DNA of 64,000 nucleotides, from assembly GCF_023078275.1 (NCBI RefSeq), contig NC_062978.1, forward strand, positions 8,198,585 through 8,262,584, written 5' to 3'. The notes below the pieces were generated by a model, which had not been told where the DNA came from, searched no databases, and was given only the letters and a program-made list of their open reading frames with translations. Position numbers and translations under genes: made by a program. Positions 45,046-58,285 of this stretch are shown piece after piece. The stretch's first letter is position 1; each line of letters starts with the position of its first letter. This DNA comes from Leguminivora glycinivorella. Lineage: Eukaryota; Arthropoda; Insecta; Lepidoptera; Tortricidae.

Positions 45046-48000
45046 GTAGTGCGATTAATATTTACGCAGTGGGACACGTTTTATGCTAACAGTTCACTCT
45101 CGACGGTTATGTTATTATAATTAAGGCTATATTCTATTCCATTACGCTGCGTTATGCAGGGATTTTCTTTGGTCTTTGTTTGATACCTATGTTGTAAAGA
45201 GAGTTCCTTGCATGTGAAGGTTGGTAGGAAAGAAAATACCTACTTACATGCATTTGGAAACGAGATTCTGTTTGAATTAATTATTTCCCTACCTAATTAA
45301 TATTCACGTATCACTCAAAAAATATGTTTCATAATTTGCATAATTATTATGCTAATAACAACGCTGTTGACATGACTCTAGGTGTGCTGCAAGTAGTTTT
45401 TTTTAAATTATGTTACACAAATTTTTAAAACTTCTAAATAATCTGTATTCTTCCCTACGAGACTTAATATGAAATGTTAACAAGCAATCCCACGAGTATA
45501 TTGTACAAGGTGATTCTCGCCGCTGCTAATCCAACCCTAATTGGTGGTCAGAAGACTATTGGACTTGAAGCGGCAAAGCCAATGCAATTACGCGCAAAAA
45601 GGATTTCCCACACATTATGTAATTTGTTTCGTTTGTTTTGTAATTCAGCCATTTCAAGATAATACAAAACTTTTAAAAGAACGAATGAGTTTTATGAAAG
45701 CCACCTCACAATAGCAAAGATTTGTCATCCAAAAGACTACAAAGGAATCATCGATATAGAAACCGAACTCCGAATAATATTTCCCCGATACAATATAATC
45801 CAAAGTAAAGTCATCTCAGACATGAAAGAAACACATCGAAATTCTTAAGGGGAAATATTACTTTGCAATCGCGAAATTCTTCGTTGAAACAACTCGCGGG
45901 GAGGTAACGTTCATACCGACAAAAGACGAGCAATATTCCGTGCACAAAGGAAGGCGCCCGATATATTCAATGCAGTGACACAAGAAATGGCGGCACAGCG
46001 GTAACAAAGCTCATATTGAGAGTTAGAGCGTCGCCCGCGCCCGCCCCGCCGCGTGGCCGCGCGCTCGCCGCTTCCACGCGTGCATCCTATTACTAATAAC
46101 AATATTAACCGTCGACGCCGAGAAAAGTAAAAGCTTCTTAGAGTCGGAACTGTGAAAATAAAAGGAAAATAAATAGCAAATGGAAGTAGATGTTCCCGTT
46201 TTCTAAACCTAATTAGCTGCAGTTGGATAAGCTTTGTTAAATAGTTTAATGATGTAGATAAACAGATACAGGTACAATATTGTGTAGAAAGTTTTAGTGT
46301 AAGGTTGTTTTAAAATTTGAATTACGTATTAAAAACTTTTATCTTTTAAGAAGTCGTAAAACCGAGTCTAATAAAGCAATAAAAGTTGCCAAAAGTTTAT
46401 TGTCGTGGACTTGGATAACTTGGGTCTTGTATATTGAAGAACCAACTAGCAATGTTTTATGAGCTATCAGTTTTGGAATGCATGTTCCTGAAGCGTTGAA
46501 GTTTTGTGCTTGATGGCGCTAAAATTGTGGTGTCCCGTACAACTTCAGAGTTTCCAAAATGTTAAAAAGATAGACGCATGCGCGTGTCCACGCGCCACCC
46601 CTCGAGCCTTACGACCGCCTCTCGCTCAACATCTCCCAAAATGAGTTCTTTGCTCCTACACATAGAGCTCTCAGCCTCCAGCTCCTAGATGAATATCGCG
46701 AGCTCCGTGTCATCGTCAGTACTAAAGACATCATTAAGTTCTCGGAGAAAGAATTAGATTTTCTTGGCACATCTTTCAATTTATTGCTTGATTGTCGGTG
46801 AAGACTTTTATGGTGGTAATGCGTTGGAAAATATAGCTTTGTTATTGAAGGGTTAAGGTTGTTATTCGTTAGTTGGATGGGAGGTGCAGGATCGGATGGC
46901 GCGAAGGGTTCGCAGTTCAGTTGGCCGCGAGCCTGGCGGGCGGCCGCATGACTCCTGTCGCGCGCGTGGCTCCTGCGCGTAACTTATTACGTTACGTGGG
47001 CTCTCTTGTGTAGACGGTACCGAGAATTGATGATTGATTGATTATTACATAAAGTATTTAATTCATAATTTAGTTTTAAATTTTCAAATAATTATTATTC
47101 AGTTTTAATTAAAATTAGTTTTCCTAATATTGCTGCCGTCTAAGAACCTACAGTTTTTAAAGTATAAATATTTTACTAAATGATAAAATTACGTGAGATT
47201 AATCACTAGGCAATCACATTTTCTTTATCATTATAAGTTGTAATTGTTACCGGATTATGGCGCATAGGCATCAATCATTTAATATATCAAAAATAATATA
47301 CATAAGGTACTAAAAATAAAAGATTTTTGATTAAAATACACGGTAACTATTTAACCATGTTCTGTTTAAACTTGTTTAGTTTCACTTCTTTGTAAATATT
47401 TTTAAAACCTTTCTTAAATAAATTACTAATTTAAAGTAAAGAAAAATAGATTAAAGTCGTTAGTGAATAGAAAATGGTGAGTAGTTGATCGCTTAGCGGA
47501 GTCAGCGCCGGCGGCATTCCGCCGCTTCCTCACATTCCAACCTTCTCGCCAATTACACCAGTACCTAAATAGTCTAGTATTTGCGAATGCATAATGATGC
47601 CTTACAGTTACTATTAAAATTTTTAATATTAATTACTTTTAAATCAGCTTCCAAACATACTCGTAAATAATATCATGATAAACTAAAAAATATCTTACAA
47701 TATTTGTGATATTTGATTATATGTGTACGTAAATGATTGAAGAAGTGATTAAACCACTAGCACAGTATTTCATATAAATTGTGGTATCGATAAACAACGA
47801 CTTTCACTCCACCTCCTTGTCGATGGCAAATAAGCCCGCCTCAATCCAAGCTCCGCCTACCCGCTGAAGGTAAATATGTTCTTATGTAAACAGTCTTATA
47901 TACTTCGCGAACACGGGTCCTTTTCTTGTCCCTACTTCGCCATTTCTTCCTTAAATAGGCGGCTATTTGATGTACATAGTTATATGTTGCCAACTTTATA

Positions 48001-49202
48001 CGCTACACCTTTTTACTATGTTAATAAATGTTTTTCTCTACTAGGCATACTCTGAGGTAGATGTATCAGTGCATTGCTTTAAAATTTTATATAATTGTGT
48101 CATAAATTATAATAAGCATTTTCGTAAAAGTTAAAAAGTATAACGGAACTTGGATTCTGCAGTAAACTAAACAACGCTGCCTTAGTAGTAGGTGAGGTTC
48201 GAACATTATTATTAATGTATTTCACAATAATATTAAAAAATAAAAACGATTCAAATAGTGAAATGAAAATCCTAATTTAATACGTAAAAATAAATAAAAA
48301 AATAAGCTTATTTAAAACATGTCCGTGCAACCGTACAAGAAATCTCAGTGACTTAATTTTTTTTTAATTTAAATTAGTTCTTTCGTTGAATTATATGTAT
48401 GGGTTTTCGATTACCTACTGGCAGCAACGAAAAGAACATAAGAAAAGTAGTCATCAAGAAGGATAAAGCTATTTGATTGATTTTATAAAAAAAAATCGAG
48501 TAAAAAAAGTAAAACAATTATAATTTAAATAAATAAACGGGATTCGAAATTGCAGCTATAATAAATAGGATTGCACATTATCCTTACAAGTTATTTCAGG
48601 AATTTGTGATATCCTAGACTTAGCAAAGCACTATTCATGTACGAAAGATAACAGCATAAATTATCCTGCTGCATGCTTCGCCGCCATGAAGCGGAATAAG
48701 TACGCTATTTTAAACGGATTTTCCGAGCTGAATAGATACCGGTCGGCAGTAGATAGCGCAAAGATAAAAATAAAAACAATCGTAATAAGCACTTTATTGT
48801 TGCATTATACCAATTTTAAACTTCGTAATAACAATCTATCATCAATTCTTAAATTTATGTCAAATATCTATAATTGTTAAGTCTAGCAAATATAGCAAAG
48901 ACCTCTCAAAATGTACTTTGAAGTTCCGAAGTCGAGTTAACTAACAGGACAGCATTAACAAACATATTCAACAAAGCGGGTAAAACTTTCGCAGCTAAGA
49001 AGTTGGAACTGTGTATACAATGTCTGGCAACAGTGCGCTCTAACAAGCCGGCCATCTGAAGTTGTTAAACGGGCAGGAACAGAACAGGCAGGCGGGCGAA
49101 TAATTCTAGGCGGCGGTCAGTAACTGGGGAGCTCTTGCGGACAGTTTGGAAGTGCGGCCCGGCCCGGCGCGGGAGTCCAGATCTATCGCTGACAGCCTCG
49201 CC
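45046..49202. other. Unique sequence with GC islands, no proven gene
   Basis: Mostly AT-rich. GC islands lie at 46010-46090, 46560-46700, 46900-46990 and 49000-49200. 46574-46801 is stop-free for 75 codons with coding-like codon use (SLNISQNEFFAPTHRALSLQ), but lacks an ATG or known homology. 49000-49202 leads into the candidate exon and has a TCAGT initiator-like word near 49117. Confidence 0.3.
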
Positions 49203-49285
49203 ATGGAGACGCATTCGCTCGGCCGCACTCGACATACCCCTACTGTGAGGAACCATATCGTCTACACTGACCAAAAAGGGAGAAA
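49203..49285 (+). CDS. Candidate host first coding exon
   Basis: An ATG in GCCATGG context opens METHSLGRTRHTPTVRN and then HIVYTDQKGR, followed at 49286 by GTAAGT, a consensus splice donor (AA|GTAAGT). Reading through the donor meets a stop one codon later, as expected if splicing is required. The 200 bp upstream is GC-rich, like a promoter and 5' leader. I do not recognise the peptide, and no second exon is visible in the 15 kb downstream. An accidental frame cannot be excluded. Confidence 0.35.
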
Positions 49286-49524
49286 GTAAGTTTTTCTTTG
49301 CATATTTTAGATTATACATTTTATGATAAGTTCAGAAAAAGCTAAGGATTTTCCGATGTACAAAATACACGTAAAATATGATACAGAATGTAGGACCTTG
49401 TTGGGCATGACCACACTGGTTCTTGGCGCTATAAATAAAGTTTGATGAGTAAAAATAAACTTTTGAAGCAAAAAATGTTCACAATTACTAACAATCTACA
49501 AACTGGAATTGAAATGAATTAAGA

Positions 49525-50335
49525 TTATTTATTTATTTATTTATTTATTTGAAAACATATTTCAATGACATTACAGATAAATCCAATGCGTCATGAAATT
49601 AAATAATAAAAAAACATTACAAAGAATAAAAGTATTATAACTAAACAATTGATTTGGGCGATGACGAAACAGCGTGGCTCCGTTGCGTCGTTTGCCCCGG
49701 TGTAGGATTCGGCAAGTTGCCCCGGAACCGCCGAAAAAGCACACCTTTCGGCCAGAAGTCTGCGCTCGCGATGGTGTCCTGCAGCGGCCGCGGCACGCGC
49801 ACCACGAACGAACTGAAGTGCACGTAATGACGCGACTGTAGCTGGTGTACCCTCAGCGTGTAGCCAGTCTTCCGGCGAACGTACTCCACCACATCGTCAG
49901 CCACGGCGGAGTAATGAAGACGGGACACGTAGAGCGCCTTACTCGGTGTTGCAACCCGTAGACCAGAATTAACCGGCTCTGCGGTACACAGAGTCTTAAG
50001 GTGCCCTGCGCGCCTTCTTCTTCCGTTCCACCAGTGTGAATCCCTCCCTATCGACTTTGCTCTTCCACTGGTTCTTCACACCCCTTATTAGGTGCATTGA
50101 CCCGGCTGGCTGCGACAAGCTGACCGGCTGCGACGCCAGCATAATCACGCTGACGTGGTTTCGAGGTCACGGGGGGCAGTTGCGCGCATGACGGCACGTG
50201 CTGGACTTTTCGTGTGCATCGCGCATACTGACCGAATAACAAGTCAGTCCGAATATCATTATTAATAATATTTGAAACCGCCGACCGAATTGGAGCATTA
50301 AAAGACTTCATTACGTAATTCGGCTATTGTGATTA
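49525..50335 (-). pseudogene. LINE ORF1-type protein fragment with 3' tail, no ORF2
   Basis: On the minus strand, after frameshifts upstream, the frame SKALYVSRLHYSAVADDVVE continues to ASADFWPKGVLFRRFRGNLP and stops at 49641. This is the C-terminal fold seen in ORF1 proteins of lepidopteran LINEs (VxRLH...VVEYV...SFVVRV...WPxGVxxRRF). Directly after it comes AT-rich 3' sequence and an (AAAT)n tail (TTTATTTATTTATTTATT on the plus strand, 49525-49552). No ORF2/RT lies between ORF1 and the tail. The upstream part (about 49990-50335) is frameshifted. Confidence 0.65.
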
Positions 50336-50834
50336 GGCTGAAATTGAAACTAATTATGGCTTAGATATTTAGCTACTTTTCAGTTTTATCAATTACTCGT
50401 TTTATCACACGTGAAATGATTATTTTTTATCACAACCAAGATTCAGTTAATTAAATGACTAAACGGTTGATTATTCAGAAATATATCCAAAGGGTAAATT
50501 TTAAACCTTTAAACCAAACAAATGAGTCCTATTATTTCTCTCAATTTAGTTTAACAAGCGACTTAGAGTCAAAGGTTCCCCGAAGCGCGGAACTCAATGG
50601 CCGTGAATTTTGTAATCTTCATTAATTTCAACTGGAACTTAACTGTCGTTCTTCCTATTTCACTTTTGTAACTTGTCTCATAACTTTAAACGTCACACAG
50701 TTTTAAGTTTATAAGTTATACATGTATTGAAACTGATTTTTAAAATTAGCTCTATGTTTAAACGTCGTCGGGTTACCCTCATCTGGCAGAATAATTTTAT
50801 TTCGAGACACACTTCGCATAACATGTTTCGCAGG
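50336..50834. other. Unique AT-rich sequence, no gene seen
   Basis: No recognised feature. Confidence 0.4.
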
Positions 50835-51872
50835 GTGTACTCTTGATTCGCCGACAAATTTTTCATCGAATATCATTTTATCGGCAACAAATCATCGAAA
50901 GTTTAGTTCGAGTAAAATTATTTCGAGTAAGTAATTATGTTTCAACTACTATTTATTTGAAATTTTCTTTGTTATTATAAATACTATTCAACTAATATTT
51001 CTTCATCGCCGATTCGTTTCAAAGTACTTCAAATAGCAGAACTACAAAACAGCAATTCATTTATTCGACGTATTATTACAAAACTTTCTCATTTGTCGTA
51101 CGAGCACTACACATTTATAGATGTTTTTATTCTAGGATACTTCAAATTGTCGATGTTATCGTGGCACATCACATATGCCCATAATTAAACTATGATCATT
51201 GACTTAAATTCTATATTAGAGTAGGTTTAGGTTAGGTTAGAACTGCGATGCTACAAAACGATGAACGGCTTTTAAAGTAGGTTTTGGTTAGGTTCGACCT
51301 GTGATTTACACAGAAGCAAACGTATTGCAGAGTAGGTTTAGGTTAGGTTAGAACTGCGACCTACACAACAACGAATGGCTTTTAAATTAGGTTTAGGTTA
51401 GGTTAGAATTGTGACCACACACAAAAACAAACAATGTAGTATTAGGCTACGTTACAACTGTGATCATACAGAAACAAACGGCTTACAGAGTAGGTTTAGG
51501 TTAGGTTAGATCTGCGACCCTACACAACAATGAACCTTTTTAAAAGTAGGTTTAGGTTAGGTTAGAACTGTGACCAAACAAACAGTTTACAAATTGAAAA
51601 ATTTTAGAAAAAAATATAATTGAAATAATATTATGCGTAATGAATTGTATTTAATGGCAAACAAAATGAAATGAAAAAACACGAAACGAAATACCATGTT
51701 ATAAAATATACTCGGAATATCTTATCTACGAAATAAAAGTCTACGGTTTGATTTTACTTGTATCGATTGTTCTACGATATGAACTGTCGATGAAATGAAA
51801 TTATTTGAAACATTGTCTTTGAAATAATATTCGAACAATTCGGGTCTGTCGGCGATTCAAGGGTAAACTGTA
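50835..51872. mobile_element. TIR element containing the second telomere-motif minisatellite
   Basis: GTGTACTCTTGATTCGCCGA at the left is mirrored by TCGGCGATTCAAGGGTAAAC at the right. The interior is AT-rich with repeated TTCGAAATA-like words and holds the minisatellite at 51215-51595. No transposase frame. The superfamily is unknown to me. Confidence 0.6.
51215..51595 (+). repeat. Minisatellite, about 58-bp units with TTAGG dimers
   Basis: About seven units share GTAGGTTTAGGTTAGGTTAG, AACTGCGACC and a variable ACACAACAAYGAA spacer. GGTTTAGGTTAGGTTAG contains two or three TTAGG motifs, the canonical insect telomere repeat. The unit is homologous to the minus-strand array at 35790-36240. Confidence 0.8.
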
Positions 51873-54800
51873 ACATGCACATAAATATTACGGCTGCTGT
51901 ACGAAAGTTGATATTTTTTCTCAATGTTTATGTTTCACAATTATGAATACATTATTTATAATATAGTATATCGCTGGATTAGTTCTCGCAATCCAAGTGG
52001 TGAAGACGAAGAATGTCCAACAAATATTCATTTATTTGACTATACCACAATACCACAGTATATAAAAAACTTTAAACTATTTACTTTCCGAAATTTCACA
52101 ATCCAACTTTACATACATGTATTTGAACTGACGTACGACTAGTATGATCTTTTGCATGCTTGAAAACGAACAATGTAACCAAGTTTTCCGAAAGTAATTT
52201 TCATATAAATTAAACGTGAAAACTTGCGCTGACTGAAAGAAACGCGAACCGAGCGGAGACGGTAACATTAAATACCTGATTTTTAAACCAAGTTGAATAT
52301 ACGTAGAAGTATTGTATGGACTAAAGACTATAGGTAGTTTCCTGAAGTGTCACAATGTGAACAATTGACTCAAATTAAAATTAAAATGTAATTATTTACT
52401 TATTTCTTTGGCTCGTTATTGTTTTAAATACAAATAGTTACTTGATCATATTCATTTTACCGAGTATCGTTTATTCAAATGATTTACACAATACTACTTC
52501 TCGTCTCAGACTGAAATTTTAATATTATTATACAGTTTTAAAATTACTATATTTATTTATAAAATTTAATAAAACAAATTATGACATACTTTCAGTAATT
52601 GTAACACAACCTTGGCGACATTCTTGCTGACAGTTCGAATTTATGAGATTTTCGAGAAAAGAAATATGGTTTTTTCGTGATTTCAGCAATAGTCCCATAA
52701 TAAAAGTTTGTCATTATGAACACAAAAGTCACTATCCAAAGTTTGAATGGTCCCAACAACGGTTACAATGTTTTATTTTATTAGTCACCGATCCTGCCAC
52801 GCCATAACGCTGTTGGTGTCTTTTGAAAATGCTGCTACAGTTTGTATTTTTTTGTCATTGCAATCATTTGAAAGAAATAAAAATCATAGCCCGTGTTCAA
52901 CAATCTGTCACTTATTAAATTAATTCGAAGTAGCTATAAAGTTACGAATTTCATGTAAAGTTTTTCACAAATTGGACAAGTTGTTGTTTTGTTTTCATGT
53001 ATTGTAAACTTGATGGGTCTTTGTTTATATATTTAAATACTATCTTAATATTATTTGCGACGAGAGTAGTTCTCTACAATAAAGAAATTTGAATAGAAAT
53101 GGCTCGAGGGTTGGTTGTTCTATGGGTCTGATGTCTTTATTAAAGGCGCCAGCGGGAAAATATATACTTTGCCACCCCTAAGGATAAAATATATTTTTCT
53201 CGTCGGTTTTGGAAGAATAAAAAAGCCTCCATGACCACTCTTAGCCATTTTAAAATTTTAAGTGAGTTTATCATGATATATGAATATTTATCGAATTCTA
53301 TTGGCTACACACATCATTATTAGAAGAAAGAGATCTGACCGATTCGAATTTTAACATTTAACAAAAATCCCTCTATATGTATACGATACATAAAAATGTG
53401 TTTGTAAAACGTCATTTTTGCCGACACTGGAATATTCTATTCGCATCGTACAAAAAAGAAAATTTTCTAAGATATAAGACAAAACTACTTAGATAAAAAA
53501 TTTGAAATGGCCTTGGGAAAATGTTTCGTATGCTGGTCCGCCGCTGCCTCCTCCGCCTCAGCCGGCCGACAATGTGTACCGCGGAAGGACAGCCGAGTTA
53601 CTTGTACACTTTCCGGTAGTCACATTTTCGCAACACGGTATTCACATTTCGAGGACTGGAAAGTTGGCGTTATCGCGTTTAAAATAGAACGACAAACACA
53701 TCTAACTTTGTGATGTAAAATGGACATGGCTCAGCCCGGACAAAACGTTATGGACGCGTCTTTTATTTCGGTACTCACGAAAATGGCTAACTCGTTTAAG
53801 TGATTCTCAAAGGGTTGACATTGTTTTTGTTGTTGGACGTTTACATTCGCGGCGAGATACAATAATTTTGCGTTGACGTTAGAATTAAGGTTATTACTTT
53901 GTTCCCCGAAGTTACGTCTTTATTCTGTTAAATACCTACTATCTTTTTATTTTGCGAGGTGCGACGCTAATCAGATTTCTCAAAAACTGACTCTAAATTG
54001 AAATGTAAGTATTTGTTTTTCAACTTCGTTATCTATTATTGTTTAATCTGAAAGTAAGTCGTTGTTGTTCTAAGAAGTTGCAGTAAATAATATTATGAAC
54101 ATCTTTGGTTAATTCAATCAACATATTTTTTTTAAATATTTAATTGTTTCTGAATGTCTAATTAAAATTTTGGGCAATATTGCACTCGTTACCTAAATGT
54201 AAAATGATTATGAAAATCACGTAAGAGATTTCCTTTGGGCCAGACTTGATTAGATTATACAGTAACAAAGTAGAAAATTTAACATTCAGAGCCAGAGTTG
54301 GTCCCGTCACTTTGCGAACTCGTTTCGACGAAAACATATAAGTACGAGTAAGTGTACAAATTGATTTATTGAAGTTGAGCGGGTTCCCGCGTTGCGCCGG
54401 AGTATTCAGTCCTTTGCCTTACATAGATAAAGTGGAATAAAAAGAACTTCACAAACAAAAATCCCCTTGTCGTGAGATTTACGAGCCGACGCACCTCCGG
54501 CGCAAATAAGTTATATGTAAATTTTATGTTCTGTTGCTTAAATTTATAAACTTACAGGTAACCCGTAAGTGTGGAGCCCCAAAGTAATTGCAGTAAATAA
54601 AATTTTACTGAATCCATTATCATCAGCAATTTGTGCATTAGGCGACAAACAAACAATACGGTCTGATGATACATAAAGTTAGAACTACATTAGCGATCGA
54701 TTTCCTACGAATACGATTGGATTAAAGTTTTCCTAAAACTAATAATTTTCCTTTATGAAATTTAAATGAATAACATCCGAGTAAACGTGAGCTTTCCCGT

Positions 54801-56514
54801 GATAATTATACGGAGTCACGCGAACGGCATTTTAGGCATGTGGATCTCATAATGAACCGCCAACTTTTTGTAAGATTAACCTTCGACTAAATTGTGTGAA
54901 TTAGCTTGCACATTAAGCTTCACGTGACACATTTTTGTGTTCCCTTGCAGAGGCGGAACCTGTGTGTTCGCATAATTTTACGGTACGTTTTACTAAATTG
55001 TTTTAAAGTGGGGTAGTAGTCACTGCCACAATTCATTGATTATTTTTTCTTTGAAATTTACTATAATGTTTCACATAAGCTGTACACTCTAGGTATTTAT
55101 TAAAATGTTGTGAAATCATTCTCACTGTTACAACAATTTTAAATAAAAAGTCTAAATAAACATTCGTTTCATTAATTTCTGCGATTTATAACAATTTGAT
55201 TGTATGTACTGTAGGCATATTCCAAGCGGGCAATTAACGGTAATGAACGTGCGGTGATCTACAAAACTGCATCTTTACACTCCATTTGAGCTTAAAACGG
55301 ACAAGCCGTGCAATTATTTCGTGAATACTTCAATAGGGATCATAAAAAAGGAGTGGACACGTTTTATAAAGAGTTGTCATGGCACATGTAATTACCTCTG
55401 GAATTGCAGGCGTCCATATGCTACAGTGACAACTTACCGTCTGACAGCTGGAAAGCGTTAAATAAAAACAATGTTACAGTTATTAGTTTAAGCTTAACTA
55501 TTGTCTTTTTTAGCGAGGTATATACTTATTTGTCTCCATCTTATGCGTTCGAGCCAATTTGTTCTCGGTAGGACATTATGTATTTAGTAATTATTTATTG
55601 TTAGTAGCCTGTGTAATTTTTATAATAAAAATTTGAAAAAGTTATTTACGATCATATAGTAAATAAACAATTTATTGTAGCATCAAAAACAAACATAAAG
55701 ACATCAATAGGTTTTTTTTCTTCAATAAAATTTTAGTTATAAATCATAAAAACCAAATTTAGTATTCCTAAAATAATATTTTTAACTGTATCGTTATTTA
55801 ATTTAACACATCACTGAGTGCCTATTTGAATGCGAACTTTTGTAAAGAGTAAAATTATTATGGATTTCGTTGCTGTTTTGACTTGATGTTTGCTCATTGA
55901 ATTAACATCCCGCAAATGCAAGCACGATTTAATCGCTATTTTCGGAGCACAATTTCTGTTTGTCAATTAAAATATTTGGAATCAGTGAAATAATTTCAGT
56001 GGCAGTTAATTTGATTACTCGGGGAACTGAAGAAGAATATAAAACACTTTTCGTCATTATTCCACCTTGTGCCTTTTATAACTATTTTACTTATCTATTT
56101 GCTCATACCTTCGAGTTATAGGTATAGTTAAAGACTGTAATAGTATTTGATATTGGTATTAATTCCTAGTGTCCAAGTCATTTCTTTACAAGGTTTGAAC
56201 TTGGGAATAAAATAACTGGGTATATTTATTATTACGCACAGCTGCAGAGGTAACTACAGTATTTTTGTATATTTATGTATACATTTTTTGCAGAGAGGGG
56301 AGTCAATTGACTCTACAGTCAGAAAAAACTGGACAAGTGCTGGTTAAGCTCGCTTTCCAAGGGTTTCGTACAAATTTTAACAGCACCATCGCTCCCGATA
56401 TACTGCATTCCAGAAGATAATTCGTAGAGGTTCTGCACACATTCCTCGTCCTTTGAGTTGGACAAAAAGGCTCCTGGCATTTCAGAGATTATATTATAAA
56501 TACACCTGACGCTT
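51873..56514. other. Unique AT-rich sequence, no proven gene
   Basis: 4.6 kb with little structure. One GC-richer patch (53540-53610) carries overlapping frames; the plus-strand frame at 53502-53687 includes YAGPPLPPPPQPADNVYRG, a proline-rich run of uncertain meaning. No repeats or MITEs recognised. Confidence 0.3.
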
Positions 56515-56601
56515 TAGCACAACTTGCCTTGTCGCGCGCGAGTACATACATCAAGCGCGATTTCAAGTATGGACTCGCGCGCGACAAGGCAAATTGTGCT
56601 A
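56515..56601. mobile_element. Palindromic MITE, 87 bp (TAGCACAACTTGCC ends)
   Basis: TAGCACAACTTGCCTTGTCG mirrors CGACAAGGCAAATTGTGCTA, and CGCGCGAGT pairs with ACTCGCGCG. The arms are about 30 bp with one mismatch. Confidence 0.85.
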
Positions 56602-57816
56602 GAGGAGCTGGAAATTATTGACTGGTACCGATGCGGCCGGGTAGTTTAAATAGTGGTACGGAAGTTATTCGCGTAAGCTGCAGACCCTGGATCGATTCTT
56701 GGCTTGGCCATGGGTGAACTTAGATCGCTTTTTCTTTAGTGTATGACATGTGAAGAGAAATAACCCTATCCTATAGTATGCCCTTGAAAGTATCAATTAT
56801 CTTCACCTACGTTTTATTTATCTTCAACAGTAGTTTTCTCGATTTACTCGACACCTCCACGCGTTTCTATTAAAATAAATAGTTTTGATAGACGAACAAA
56901 CGGATGTACATGTACAACCAACGATGAAACCCTACAAATAAAAATAAGTAAGTACCAGTTAAGATTTACAATAAACAAATCACTGTATAAAAATAATAAA
57001 TAATTAATCAGTTAGTCTGCGTAAAACATTTTCACTTTTGATTTGCGTCCCATCGCATTGCTCGTCACGTATTGCCGGCTTTGCCTTGTTTGTGGACCGC
57101 ATACCAGGCGCGCCGACTATTGTGCTTTTTCTTTTGTACACGCTTGCATTAACAAAAACCAGAGGTAGGTGAAAACTGCCGGTATAAAAAGACGACGTGC
57201 ACAGTCGACGTCGAAGATGTGCTTTTGCAACCTGCTTCTTTAATGAAGTGAACATTGTTATTGTTACAATTTTCACCTCAAAAAACTTTTGTTACGTCAT
57301 TTTATTTAAATTAGGCTGATAGCGTACGCGGACATATCTACAATACAGGATTTAAAGATTTTTTGGAATGCATTGAGTGTTATCATTTTACGATTAAATG
57401 TGATGTGATAGTGAATTCATGTTATCATTTTACGATTTTGTATTCCAATATGTTAGAAAAAATATAGCTATTGCCAATTTAACAGTGTTCAATAATTTGG
57501 CAATGCTGTTAGTGTAGGTATATAAAATTATTGGACTTTTACTAGAAAATAAAAACATTTATCTCATTAAAAAAATGTTGAATTTTGTAATCAGTTCAAT
57601 TAACGATTTAAACAGTAATTTGTAAAATAAAAAAAAAAATGTATAAGCTATTCGGTTCGTAGAGTATACCGACGTAACTAGTACCTACTTACAATAATTA
57701 TATTCCCGCTTTCTTTAACACCCCTTTAAACATAAATATGCACCACTTTGATTGCGTTACTCATGTTTGTACTAAATAAAAGCGTATAAAAAGACGCATA
57801 AAATTGAAAAGAGCAG
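56602..57816. other. Unique sequence with a promoter-like motif
   Basis: TATAAAAAG at 57182-57190 is followed by GTGCACAGTCG and an ATG near 57214 opening only eight codons. The spacing from the TATA box to the initiator-like word is shorter than usual, so a promoter here is doubtful. 57370-57440 holds a 43-bp-spaced repeat of GTTATCATTTTACGATT. No gene. Confidence 0.25.
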
Positions 57817-57934
57817 GGCCCCGTTTCTCGAAAGGTACAAGCCTTGTATTACAAGTGTGTTTCCATGACAACTCATACGATTTGACAGTTCGCGCACTTG
57901 TAATACAAGGCTTGTACCTTTCGAGAAACGGGCC
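57817..57934. mobile_element. Palindromic MITE, 118 bp (GGCCCCGTTTCTCGAAAG ends)
   Basis: GGCCCCGTTTCTCGAAAGG mirrors CCTTTCGAGAAACGGGCC. The arms continue through TACAAGCCTTGTATTACAAG and its complement for about 40 bp with hardly a mismatch. A very young-looking copy. Confidence 0.85.
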
Positions 57935-58285
57935 ACAGGTCGATCGTAAGCAATCACAGATCAGAAGTTGTTATTCCGACGAAGCAGCTCGCCTGAATTA
58001 TTTACACGCGTCCCGGCGCGGCGGCGGCGGCGGCGCGCGGCTCAGGCGACGAGAATGCGTGCGAGGAAATATAATTTCTATTCCCTTTAACACCACTCTT
58101 TAGAGGGTCAATATTATACAATTGGAATGTGTTTGCTCTTTATGTGACTGATGTCTGTTGACTGTGTTATTGTGCTTGAAAAGATTGCAAATAGAACTGA
58201 AAGAGGCGAAAGGCATGATTTTGTATTGTAACAATCGGCTTTATTTTGATTTTAATATTCTTACGTCACAAATTCGATATTACTA
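57935..58285. other. Unique sequence with a GCG-rich patch
   Basis: 58010-58045 is CGGCGG-rich (about five triplets). The rest is ordinary. No gene. Confidence 0.35.

Noticed and set aside
53502..53713. A short proline-rich host gene
   Set aside because: Two overlapping frames of about 60-68 codons, no recognised motif, no splice or promoter evidence; the proline run comes from a CCGCC-type GC patch.
57182..57240. A TATA-box promoter driving a small gene
   Set aside because: TATA-to-initiator spacing is too short, the downstream ATG opens only eight codons, and no splice donor follows.
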